This document shows positions 1-5,832 of a stretch of DNA of 7,243 bases, in pieces (position 1 is the first letter of the stretch; each line of letters starts with the position of its first letter). A program made the position numbers and the translations under genes. The DNA is taken from positions 1 to 7,243 of the forward strand of contig CAAELC010000031.1 of NCBI GenBank assembly GCA_900756715.1, read 5' to 3'. Under the pieces are notes generated by a model. That model made no database searches. It was not told where the DNA came from and was given only the letters and a program-made list of their open reading frames with translations. This DNA is from an uncultured Oscillospiraceae bacterium (lineage in GTDB: Bacteria > Bacillota > Clostridia > Oscillospirales > Oscillospiraceae).

Positions 1-16
1 CTGCTTCCCCGCAGCC

Positions 17-919
17 TCAGCCCTCGTCGTAGCCCTGACTGCGAATAAAGTTCATGTTGTCCCGCCAGTTTTCCTTGACCTTCACCCATGTCTCCATGTA
101 CACCTTGGTGCCCATGAATTTCTCAATATCCCGCCGGGCCATGGAGCTGATTTTTTTCAGCATGTCGCCGCGCTTTCCGATAATAATGCCCTTGTGGCTG
201 GCTTTCTCGCAGTAAATGGTCACATCCAGGTCGATAATGCCGCTGTCCCGCTCGGAAAACCGGGTCACCTCCACCGCCGTGCCGTGGGGGATCTCTTTTT
301 CCAGACACAGCAGCATTTTCTCCCGCACAATCTCAGCGCATACCTGCCGGTCAGGCTGATCCGTGGTCATGCCATCGGGGAACAGCTGCGGCCCCTCCTG
401 TGCATAGCCTGCAAGCAGTCCCAGCAGCTCCTCCAGTCCATCCCCGGTCCGGGCGGAAATGGGCACAATGGCGGCGAACCCGTCGTATGCTTCGCTGTAG
501 GCGGCAATCACCGCCAGCAGGTCGTCCTTTTTGGCCACGGTGTCAATTTTGTTGATGCACAGAATGCACGGCAGCTTCTCCTCCTGAATACGCTGCAGCA
601 GAATCTTCTCCGGCTCGCCCACATGGGCAATAGGCTCCACCAGCAGCAGCGCACACTCCACATCTGCCAGGCTTTCCCGCACCACCTTCACCATATAATC
701 TCCCAGCCGGGAGCGGGGCTTGTGCAGGCCGGGGGTGTCCAGCAGCACAAACTGGGTGTCCCCCCGGTTCACTACGCCGTAAATGCGGTTGCGGGTGGTC
801 TGGGGCTTGTTGGATACGATGGCAATTTTCTCCCCCACCAGAGCGTTGGTGAGGCTGGACTTGCCCACATTGGGCCGTCCGCAGACGGTAATCATCGCGG
901 TTTTTGTAATGTTACTCAT
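17..919 (-). CDS. era: GTPase Era (ribosome small-subunit assembly)
   Basis: Era is a GTP-binding protein that binds the 3' end of 16S rRNA through a KH domain and helps mature the 30S subunit. The 300-residue length is normal for the family. All GTPase motifs are visible: P-loop GRPNVGKSS (residues 14-22), switch I PQTTRNRI (39-46), DTPG (61-64), NKID (123-126) and SAR (155-157). The C-terminal KH domain carries IIIGKRG (245-251) and the typical Era ending WVKVKENWRDN (278-288). The ATG at 919 is preceded by GAGG with a 7-nt gap, and the P-loop begins at the usual distance from it. It is the last complete gene of the minus-strand cluster. In many Firmicutes recO follows; only 16 nt remain here, so that cannot be seen. 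Identification is secure. Confidence 0.97.
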   Translation of the reverse strand: MSNITKTAMITVCGRPNVGKSSLTNALVGEKIAIVSNKPQTTRNRIYGVVNRGDTQFVLLDTPGLHKPRSRLGDYMVKVVRESLADVECALLLVEPIAHVGEPEKILLQRIQEEKLPCILCINKIDTVAKKDDLLAVIAAYSEAYDGFAAIVPISARTGDGLEELLGLLAGYAQEGPQLFPDGMTTDQPDRQVCAEIVREKMLLCLEKEIPHGTAVEVTRFSERDSGIIDLDVTIYCEKASHKGIIIGKRGDMLKKISSMARRDIEKFMGTKVYMETWVKVKENWRDNMNFIRSQGYDEG

Positions 920-1012
920 AGGTGATCCTCAACTTTCTTTTGAGCTTTTTATTTTTGATTTGTGTAAATGTCTTGCAGGGGACAACACCCACATCGTCCC
1001 GTCCTGCCGCCG
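920..1012 (-). other. AT-rich leader between the DUF1287 gene and era
   Basis: This 93-nt gap precedes era. Bases 931-970 contain only 9 G or C in 40, against a GC-rich background, which is what a promoter or unstructured leader would look like. I could not find a convincing SigA promoter: the best fit read toward era is TTGTCC, 16 nt, then ACAAAT, which matches poorly. A weak 5-bp inverted repeat (GGGAC/GTCCC) sits near the left end of the DUF1287 transcript's tail, without a U tract, so no terminator is called. The likeliest role is an era-proximal promoter or leader, by composition only. Confidence 0.3.
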
Positions 1013-1663
1013 TCAGCTTATCCTGTAATGCGCCACAAGGTCATCCCTGCGAGCTAAAATATCCTCCTCATAATACCGCTGCACGGGATTGCTGTTGTGC
1101 AGCACAAAGGGGGTCCCCCGGCTGTTTCGCTTGTCGGACACGATGCCAATGTGATTTTTGAAGATCACGATGTCCCCGCCCTGCCACTGCTCGATGTCGC
1201 GGATGTCCGTGGTCAGGGCTATGGCAGTGTTTTTGAAGTAGATCATCAGATTCTCCACTCGCCTGAAGTCGATGTTCCTGTCCACATCCTCTATGGCGTA
1301 CTGCTCCCTGTGTGCCCGCACATCCTCGTCCACCAGCGCCATCAGGTCGTACCCGGCGCCCAGCAGGCCGAAGGCCACCACATCCGTACACACGCCGAAT
1401 TCGTCGTCCGGGTAGCCCGTGGCATAATATTGGCTTTTGTACCGGGGCTTTGTGTCCAGATATGCCCGGACAGAGCGCAGGATGTCCGTCTGATCGTCTA
1501 CCCCGTCCCCATCCTTGTCCACGCCGCTCACATACGGCACAATGCCGAAATCCTCATTGCTGTATTTCCTGTTTGGCAGGAAATTGAAATAGTACAGCGC
1601 ATACACCGCTGCCGCCAGCAGAACGGCCGCCAGGGAAATGAGGAAAATGCGCTTTTTCTTCAT
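1013..1663 (-). CDS. DUF1287-family exported/membrane-anchored protein
   Basis: This 216-residue protein resembles the DUF1287 family (relatives of E. coli YijF), whose function is unknown. From memory, the family is placed with the papain-like/NlpC-P60 fold. Residues 1-4 are basic and 5-27 form a hydrophobic signal anchor, so the rest should lie outside the membrane. A calcium-loop-like segment DKDGDGVDD (49-57) is followed by YYATGYPDDEFGVCTDVV, with Cys92 as the candidate nucleophile. GDIVIFKNHIGIVSD (163-177, His171) and VLHN (187-190, His189) supply candidate catalytic histidines. AAGGAG lies 7 nt before the ATG at 1663. The gene sits between ybeY and era, where dgkA and cdd are usual in Firmicutes. 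A role in cell-wall processing is an inference from fold and export, not shown by the sequence. Confidence 0.82.
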   Translation of the reverse strand: MKKKRIFLISLAAVLLAAAVYALYYFNFLPNRKYSNEDFGIVPYVSGVDKDGDGVDDQTDILRSVRAYLDTKPRYKSQYYATGYPDDEFGVCTDVVAFGLLGAGYDLMALVDEDVRAHREQYAIEDVDRNIDFRRVENLMIYFKNTAIALTTDIRDIEQWQGGDIVIFKNHIGIVSDKRNSRGTPFVLHNSNPVQRYYEEDILARRDDLVAHYRIS

Positions 1664-1711
1664 AGCTCCACTCCTTCGCTTCTCTTGCCGCAGCCCAGCC
1701 GCTCTCTCGGC

Positions 1712-1757
1712 CTGTCATTGCGAACCGGTCCGCAGACCGGTGTGGCAATCCGTTCTC
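1712..1757. repeat. REP-like palindromic intergenic repeat (TCATTGCGA...GTGGCAATCC type)
   Basis: The element is an imperfect palindrome. Outer arms ATTGC (1717-1721) and GCAAT (1745-1749) enclose perfect inner arms ACCGGTC (1724-1730) and GACCGGT (1735-1741) around a CGCA loop. Its edges TCATTGCGAA and GTGGCAATCC match a type of dispersed palindromic element that recurs between genes in many bacterial genomes, as I recall it. It lies in the 99-nt gap between the ybeY stop (1763) and the DUF1287 start (1663), and would be transcribed as a hairpin between them. Only one copy is in this window, so its dispersed nature is inferred from the motif. It has no U tract and is probably not a classical terminator. 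Confidence 0.72.
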
Positions 1758-1762
1758 CCGCC

Positions 1763-2257
1763 TTACCTCTCCAGCCCCAGCAGGGCCATGATGGCATCCT
1801 CCCGGGCGCGCATCTGCCGCTTCATAGGGCCCTCGTCCAGATGGTCATATCCCAGCAGGTGCAGCACCGAATGGGTCACCAGATACGCCAGCTCCCGGCG
1901 GCCGGAATGTCCATATTCTTTTGCCTGCGCCGCCACCCGCTCCATGGACAGTACCATGTCTCCCAGCGGAATCAGTCCCGTCCCCGGGTCTGCGTCCTCG
2001 GCGGAGGGCAGCTGGCCCGGCGTTAATTCAAACTCCGGAAAGCTCAGCACATCCGTGGGCCTGTCCACCTGCCGCATCTGGCGGTTGATTTCGTGGATGC
2101 CCGCATCGTTGGTCAGCAGCACATCCACCTCACAGGGCGCCGTCATGCCCTCCGCTGCCAGCGCCGTGCGAATGGTCTTGCGGATGAGGGCGCAGTTTCG
2201 CTCCGATGCCGCCCCGGGCACATCGGCGGTGATGGGGATATAATGCGTCTTTCTCAT
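1763..2257 (-). CDS. ybeY: Endoribonuclease YbeY (rRNA maturation)
   Basis: YbeY is a zinc-dependent single-strand endoribonuclease that takes part in 16S rRNA 3'-end maturation and ribosome quality control. The 164-residue length is typical. The signature metal site HSVLHLLGYDH is at residues 129-139, with the three zinc ligands His129, His133 and His139. The conserved RPTDVLSFP block is at 66-74, and LGDMVLS is at 98-104. The ATG at 2257 overlaps the phoH stop by 4 nt (ATGA), which suggests translational coupling. A GAGGAG 11 nt upstream, inside phoH, is the likely ribosome binding site. It lies with era and phoH in the usual Firmicutes RNA-processing cluster. Identification is secure. Confidence 0.96.
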   Translation of the reverse strand: MRKTHYIPITADVPGAASERNCALIRKTIRTALAAEGMTAPCEVDVLLTNDAGIHEINRQMRQVDRPTDVLSFPEFELTPGQLPSAEDADPGTGLIPLGDMVLSMERVAAQAKEYGHSGRRELAYLVTHSVLHLLGYDHLDEGPMKRQMRAREDAIMALLGLER

Positions 2258-3213
2258 TTTTTCTTCTTCTCCTCAAATCTGGCATAGGCCTCGATGATTC
2301 GCTGCACCATCACATGGCGCACCACATCCTGCTGCGTCAGCTGGCAGACGCCAACGCCCTCCACGCCCTTCAGCACCCGCATGGCTTCCTTCAATCCGCT
2401 GGGCTTGTCTCCGGGCAGGTCAATCTGGGTCACATCCCCGGTGATAACCACCTTGGAGCCAAAGCCCATGCGGGTCAGGAACATCTTCATCTGCTCCCGG
2501 CTGGTGTTCTGGGCCTCATCCAGAATGATAAAGCTGTCGTCCAATGTTCTGCCCCGCATATAGGCCAGCGGCGCCACCTCGATATTCCCCTTTTCCAGAT
2601 ATTTCTGATAGGTTTCCGCGCCCAGCATGTCAAACAGCGCGTCGTACAGCGGCCGCAGATAGGGGTCCACCTTGCTCTGCAGGTCGCCGGGCAGAAAGCC
2701 CAGCCGCTCCCCTGCCTCCACCGCCGGGCGTGTCAGGATAATGCGGTTGACCTGCTTCTCCCGAAAGGCCGCCACGGCAGCCGCCACCGCCAGATAGGTC
2801 TTGCCGGTACCGGCAGGCCCCACCCCGATGGTAACAGACTGCTTTGCGATGGTGTCCACATACTCCTTCTGCCCGATGGTCTTGGCCTTGACGGGCCGGC
2901 CCTTGGCGCTGATGCAGATCACATCCCGCGTCAGCTCCGTCACCCGCTCCGCCTGGCCGCTGCGGCACAGACCGATGACATACCGCACATGCTGTTCGCC
3001 GATGTGCTCTCCCTTGGCGATCAGCTGCAGCAGCGCATGGATGGCTTCTGTCGCCAGCAGCACCTCCTCCGGCTCGCCGTTTATCAGAATCTCGCCTTCC
3101 CGGTTCACCACCGCAACATGAAACTCCGTCTCCAGCAGCCGGATATTTTCGTCAAACGAGCCGAAAAGGTCTGCCGCCTCCTCCATGCGCTCAATGCTGA
3201 TGCGCTGCTCCAT
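2254..3213 (-). CDS. phoH: PhoH family P-loop ATPase
   Basis: This is a cytoplasmic ATP-binding protein of the PhoH family (B. subtilis PhoH/YqfE type), linked by context and by some relatives to RNA metabolism; its precise substrate is not established. The 319-residue length is normal. Walker A is GPAGTGKT (132-139) and Walker B is FIILDEAQ (228-235). The helicase-like block VVITGDVTQIDLP (255-267) and the segment LTRPAVEAGERLGFLPGDL (160-178) are strongly typical. An N-terminal region of about 100 residues precedes the ATPase domain. AAGGAGG (3225-3231) lies 11 nt before the ATG at 3213, and the yqfD stop is 24 nt upstream. Its stop overlaps the ybeY start. The C terminus ends in a lysine run (EEKKKK). 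Confidence 0.95.
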   Translation of the reverse strand: MEQRISIERMEEAADLFGSFDENIRLLETEFHVAVVNREGEILINGEPEEVLLATEAIHALLQLIAKGEHIGEQHVRYVIGLCRSGQAERVTELTRDVICISAKGRPVKAKTIGQKEYVDTIAKQSVTIGVGPAGTGKTYLAVAAAVAAFREKQVNRIILTRPAVEAGERLGFLPGDLQSKVDPYLRPLYDALFDMLGAETYQKYLEKGNIEVAPLAYMRGRTLDDSFIILDEAQNTSREQMKMFLTRMGFGSKVVITGDVTQIDLPGDKPSGLKEAMRVLKGVEGVGVCQLTQQDVVRHVMVQRIIEAYARFEEKKKK

Positions 3214-3237
3214 TGTGCTTTCTGCCTCCTTTGTATC

Positions 3238-4428
3238 TCAGTTCTCCCGCTCCACCGGCGTCTCCCGTCCGATCTGTTCCAGGCATTCCGCCTGCATCGT
3301 CACACGCAGCCATTGTCCCTGCCGCTCCGCCTCGAAGCGCGTTTCCGTTATGCTTCCGTTCTCCCCCAGCATCTGCTGCAAATACGCCCTCAGCTGTGCC
3401 TCGCCCTCCTGCCGGGCCTCCTCCGCCGTGCGCGGGGCCGTCTCCGTCTGATAAACGGTTGTCTCCTCCGTAACCAGTGTCACCGGCAGGCGCAGCCCTC
3501 CGGGCAGCATCAGGGGATCGTATCGTATTATTTTATCACAATCCGGCCCGGTTATGCTACCCCTTCCCCACAATTTTATCTGCCTTTTGCCAAAATCCAG
3601 CCGCCACGCCCGCTTTTTGGAAGCTTCCTCTCCCCGCTCCCGCTTTTCCAGCGGTACAGCGGCGGTCAACTCATACCATGTGCGCGCCTCCACCGTGCCC
3701 ATGCCGTGCGTCAGCCATGTCTTTCCGTTGGGCTGCTCCACTACGCCGGAAATCAGCAGTTGGCCTGTCGTCACGGTTTCGCCCGCCTGTACCTGCGCCC
3801 GTCCGCCCAGCGCCCGCACCTGCGTCACAAGGCCGTCCCGCCGGGCCACCACATTGCTTATCACGCCCTCCTCCACCTGCTGCGGCGGGCGCTTGCGCTC
3901 CACCACCTGCACATAGGCCACGCACCCCTTCACATTCACCGCCAGCCATGACAGGTCCTTCACCTCCAGCAGCACGTGGTTGCGTATGTTCTCCTGATCC
4001 ATCCGCAGCGCTGCCGTGCCGACCCGCACGCCGCACCGGTCCAGTGCGTGCAGAATCGTCTCTGCAGGCACCGTCTCGTTCCCATATACCCGAAACTCCC
4101 AGATAAACAGGTTCCCGCCGAACAGCGCCAGCCAGAACGCTGCCAGCGCCGCCGCCAGTACATACCGCCGCCTCAGCCTTCCCCACAGAACTGGCGCCCC
4201 CCGCCGGCGCAGCGTTACCACCGTGGCCCCCGTTCTTTCCGCAATGGAGTCCATAGCCCCGCGAAAGCGTCTGGGGAGCCGCAGCGTCAGCAGGATTTCC
4301 GATTGCCACCGCAAATCCCAGAAGGGGACGCCCTCTGCCGAGCACAGGTTCAGCACCCGTTCCGGGCAGGCGCACTCCACCTGCACCAGATCGCTGCCCT
4401 GCAAATAATTCACAATCCGCTTATACAT
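3238..4428 (-). CDS. yqfD: Sporulation protein YqfD
   Basis: YqfD is a membrane-anchored protein of endospore formers, expressed in the mother cell in B. subtilis; its biochemical role is unclear. I place the start at ATG 4428, giving 396 residues beginning MYKRIVNYLQG, as in family members. An in-frame start at 4464 would run 36 nt into yqfC. The TGA of yqfC is separated from this ATG by one nt, and GGTGGAG lies 4 nt upstream. A cytoplasmic region of about 88 residues precedes a single transmembrane segment (about 89-109). It is followed by a POTRA-like stretch (EFRVYGNETVPAETI) and the VQVVERKRPP motif (174-182). GETVTTGQLLISG (216-228) is also typical of the family. The C-terminal part is charged and probably extracytoplasmic. 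Confidence 0.93.
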   Translation of the reverse strand: MYKRIVNYLQGSDLVQVECACPERVLNLCSAEGVPFWDLRWQSEILLTLRLPRRFRGAMDSIAERTGATVVTLRRRGAPVLWGRLRRRYVLAAALAAFWLALFGGNLFIWEFRVYGNETVPAETILHALDRCGVRVGTAALRMDQENIRNHVLLEVKDLSWLAVNVKGCVAYVQVVERKRPPQQVEEGVISNVVARRDGLVTQVRALGGRAQVQAGETVTTGQLLISGVVEQPNGKTWLTHGMGTVEARTWYELTAAVPLEKRERGEEASKKRAWRLDFGKRQIKLWGRGSITGPDCDKIIRYDPLMLPGGLRLPVTLVTEETTVYQTETAPRTAEEARQEGEAQLRAYLQQMLGENGSITETRFEAERQGQWLRVTMQAECLEQIGRETPVEREN

Positions 4429-4429
4429 G

Positions 4430-4711
4430 TCACTCCACCAGCTCCACCCCTGTGATCCGTCCACCCAGCCGCAGCTCCTGCTCCGTCATGGCCAGCAGCT
4501 GCAAATTTTCTCCCCGCACCCGCACAATCAGGCTTCCGCCGTTGATGTCCACCTGCTCCGTGCCGCAGGCCAGTATTCCCCGGTGTCCCGCCATGTAAAG
4601 CTGCCGGTTGCCGCACAGCTCCACCTGCGGCGCTCCCGCTGCCACCTCCGGCGGCAGATCCAGTTTTTCCACGGCCTCCAGCCCCACCTGAGACAGCTTT
4701 CTTTTCTGCAT
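4430..4711 (-). CDS. yqfC: Sporulation protein YqfC
   Basis: YqfC is a small protein of about 90-95 residues that is nearly always encoded just before yqfD in spore formers and belongs to the SigE regulon in B. subtilis; its molecular function is unknown. The 93-residue product begins MQKRKLSQVG. It has the family's LDLPPEV (17-23) and ILACGTEQVDINGGSLIVRVRG (46-67) core, and the end ITGVELVE. The reading frame stays open upstream to 4933, but the ATG at 4711 is chosen because GGAGGT (4717-4722) sits 5 nt before it and the family starts here. Upstream residues would run through the divergent promoter region and are not family-like. It is the first gene of the minus-strand cluster and is followed 1 nt later by yqfD. 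Confidence 0.92.
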   Translation of the reverse strand: MQKRKLSQVGLEAVEKLDLPPEVAAGAPQVELCGNRQLYMAGHRGILACGTEQVDINGGSLIVRVRGENLQLLAMTEQELRLGGRITGVELVE

Positions 4712-4716
4712 ACCCC

Positions 4717-4722
4717 ACCTCC
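4717..4722 (-). promoter_or_regulatory. Ribosome binding site of yqfC
   Basis: GGAGGT on the minus strand, 5 nt before the ATG at 4711. It decides the short 93-residue start over the longer open frame that continues upstream. Confidence 0.85.
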
Positions 4723-4730
4723 GTACCAGA

Positions 4731-4759
4731 ATCGTATGGCCCGGCGGCACAAAACTTGC
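4731..4759 (-). promoter_or_regulatory. Putative SigE-type promoter for yqfC-yqfD
   Basis: Read on the minus strand: GCAAGTT (4759-4753), a 14-nt spacer, then CATACGAT (4738-4731). Against the SigE pattern as known from B. subtilis (KMATATT, 14-15 nt, CATACAnT), the -35 matches 5 of 7 positions and the -10 differs only at the sixth base. The expected transcript would start about 7 nt on, near 4724, just before the ribosome binding site, giving a leader of about 13 nt. The match is supported by function, because yqfC and yqfD are SigE genes in B. subtilis. It is a manual pattern match without statistics. Confidence 0.6.
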
Positions 4760-4768
4760 CTGTCCTCC

Positions 4769-4797
4769 GGATAAACCCCCGCTTCCCTTCATAGATT
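4769..4797 (+). promoter_or_regulatory. Putative SigE-type promoter for the ylbJ-like gene
   Basis: Read on the plus strand: GGATAAA (4769-4775), a 14-nt spacer, then CATAGATT (4790-4797). The -10 has one mismatch to CATACAnT. The -35 keeps the leading G and the central ATA but lacks the final TT, so it is the weaker half. The implied start near 4804 leaves a short leader with AGGGGGG at 4807-4813. ylbJ is SigE-controlled in B. subtilis, which fits. The spacer equals that of the divergent yqfC promoter. Confidence 0.5.
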
Positions 4798-4805
4798 GAA
4801 GGGAA
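4783..4805. repeat. Inverted repeat around the ylbJ-side -10 element
   Basis: TTCCCTTC (4783-4790) and GAAGGGAA (4798-4805) are perfect 8-bp inverted arms separated by ATAGATT. The 7-nt centre and one arm base make up the putative SigE -10. Most of the dyad lies upstream of the expected transcript start, so it would act as DNA, for example as an operator, rather than as an RNA hairpin. The binding factor is unknown, and it may be chance. Confidence 0.45.
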
Positions 4806-4806
4806 C

Positions 4807-4813
4807 AGGGGGG
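4807..4813 (+). promoter_or_regulatory. Ribosome binding site of the ylbJ-like gene
   Basis: AGGGGGG ends 6 nt before the TTG at 4820. It favours that TTG over the earlier in-frame TTG at 4796, which has no such site and would overlap the promoter. Confidence 0.65.
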
Positions 4814-4819
4814 ATAGCT

Positions 4820-5746
4820 TTGAAAAAGCAGGCTTTCGGGGCGGCGGCCCTGCTGGGTGTCATGGTTCTTTTTCTTCTGCGCTCTGCCGTCACGGCGGAT
4901 GCCGTGCGCCGTGGGCTTTCCCTGTGCGCTCACTCGGTGCTTCCGGCGCTGGGGCCTTACTTTGTGCTGTCCTCTCTCTTTGTCTCCCTTGGCTTCGACC
5001 GGCCCGTCGGCCGCCTGCTGGGGCCGGTGTTTACCCGCCTTACCGGCGTCTCCGGCGTCGGGGCCAGTGCTTTTTTCCTAGGGCTTCTGGGCGGCTACCC
5101 CGTGGGGGCACGCACCTTATCCCAGCTTTATCGCTCAGGCCGCCTCACCCGGTGGGAAGCCCAGCGCCTGCTTTCCTTCTGCAATAACGCCGGCCCCTCC
5201 TTTGCCGTCGGCATTCTGGGCCTTGGCTGCTTTCACAGCCTCCGGGCCGGGGCTGCGCTGTATCTGATTCATGTGGCCGCCGCGCTGCTTGTGGCGCTGC
5301 TGCCCGTACCCCGGAGCAGCCACGCCTCTCTCCCTTCTTCCCTGTCCTCTGTTCCGCCCCGGCCGCCGCTTTCTCTGCTGCCCGCTCTGGTGCAGGCTAT
5401 CGCCTCTGCCACGGCACTGCTGCAGGTGTGCGCCTTCGTCGTGTTCTTCATGGCCCTGTCCGCTCTGTTTTCGGATATTACCGGCCTGTATCACCCGCTG
5501 CTGCTGGGCTTTCTGGAGCTTACCGGCGGCGCCGCCCGGCTGGGCAGCGGCAAAACCGACTTCATCATGGCTGCCGCCATACTGGGCTGGGGCGGTCTGT
5601 CAGTCCACGGTCAGACTGCCGCCGTGCTGGCCGATACCGGCCTGCGCCTTCCCCCTTATCTGCTCTGCAAGGCGCTGCAGGCCCTTCTCTCCGCCGCTCT
5701 TGCTGCGGCACTTGTGTCTTTTCTCCCCTTTTCCGCCCTTTTTTAG
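4820..5746 (+). CDS. ylbJ: YlbJ-like sporulation integral membrane protein (nucleoside-recognition/Gate domain)
   Basis: This 308-residue, very hydrophobic protein has about eight or nine likely membrane segments (roughly residues 4-22, 40-58, 80-100, 123-163, 190-217, 226-262 and 283-303). Family motifs are GGYPVGA (91-97), SFCNNAGPSF (119-128), a LELTGG block (232-237) and GWGGLSVHGQ (256-265). These are the hallmarks of the YlbJ/SpoVM-type Gate-domain proteins; YlbJ is needed for full spore resistance in B. subtilis, and its transported substrate is unknown. The TTG start at 4820 has the only good ribosome binding site. The protein is shorter than B. subtilis YlbJ (about 400 residues from memory), with a low-complexity Ser/Pro loop (about 165-184) in the middle. 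It is transcribed divergently from yqfC, from a SigE-like promoter. Confidence 0.85.
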   Translation: MKKQAFGAAALLGVMVLFLLRSAVTADAVRRGLSLCAHSVLPALGPYFVLSSLFVSLGFDRPVGRLLGPVFTRLTGVSGVGASAFFLGLLGGYPVGARTLSQLYRSGRLTRWEAQRLLSFCNNAGPSFAVGILGLGCFHSLRAGAALYLIHVAAALLVALLPVPRSSHASLPSSLSSVPPRPPLSLLPALVQAIASATALLQVCAFVVFFMALSALFSDITGLYHPLLLGFLELTGGAARLGSGKTDFIMAAAILGWGGLSVHGQTAAVLADTGLRLPPYLLCKALQALLSAALAAALVSFLPFSALF

Positions 5747-5775
5747 CCGCCGTTTTCTCTCTGACCTATGGGCAA

Positions 5776-5812
5776 AAAACAGCGTCTCTCCTGTGGGGAG
5801 AGACGCTGTTTT
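5776..5812. terminator. Bidirectional rho-independent terminator
   Basis: A perfect stem pairs 5776-5791 with 5797-5812 around a 5-nt loop (TGTGG). The core is CAGCGTCTCTCC against GGAGAGACGCTG. On the minus strand the stem runs into TTTTTTG; on the plus strand into TTTTCC followed by a T-rich stretch to about 5828. It lies between the ylbJ-like gene, which ends 29 nt to the left, and the convergent gene ending at 5833, so it serves both. The U tract is better for the minus-strand transcript. Confidence 0.93.
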
Positions 5813-5832
5813 CCGTTGTTTCTTTTTTCGGG

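Noticed and set aside
1..16. Start of recO after era
   Set aside because: GGGGAAG near the edge could be a ribosome binding site and recO often follows era, but no coding sequence is available to support it.
194..925. Plus-strand open frame opposite era
   Set aside because: Antisense shadow of a secure GTPase gene, without motifs.
979..1000. GGGAC/GTCCC inverted repeat as a terminator of the DUF1287 transcript
   Set aside because: Only 5 bp with a 12-nt loop and no U tract on either strand.
1554..1748. Small minus-strand frame spanning the palindromic repeat and the DUF1287 start
   Set aside because: Its first third is translated repeat sequence and the rest overlaps the DUF1287 gene in another frame; no credible ribosome binding site.
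3214..3260. Possible SigA promoter ahead of phoH (GATACA)
   Set aside because: There is no acceptable -35 element 16-18 nt upstream, and the gap is only 24 nt inside a tight gene run.
2314..3951. Long plus-strand open frame of 545 codons opposite phoH and yqfD
   Set aside because: It lies antisense to two clearly recognised genes, crosses their boundary, has His/Arg/Leu/Gln-rich composition typical of the reverse of GC-rich coding DNA, and shows no family motif.
4429..4464. Extended N terminus of YqfD from an ATG at 4464
   Set aside because: The extra 12 residues overlap yqfC and do not look like the family; ATG 4428 has GGTGGAG at a workable distance and the familiar MYKR start.
4796..4819. 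Earlier TTG start for the ylbJ-like protein
   Set aside because: No ribosome binding site precedes it and it falls inside the putative -10 element.
4712..4933. Extended N terminus of YqfC to 4933
   Set aside because: It would cover the divergent promoter region and part of the ylbJ-like gene on the other strand; the extra residues are not family-like.
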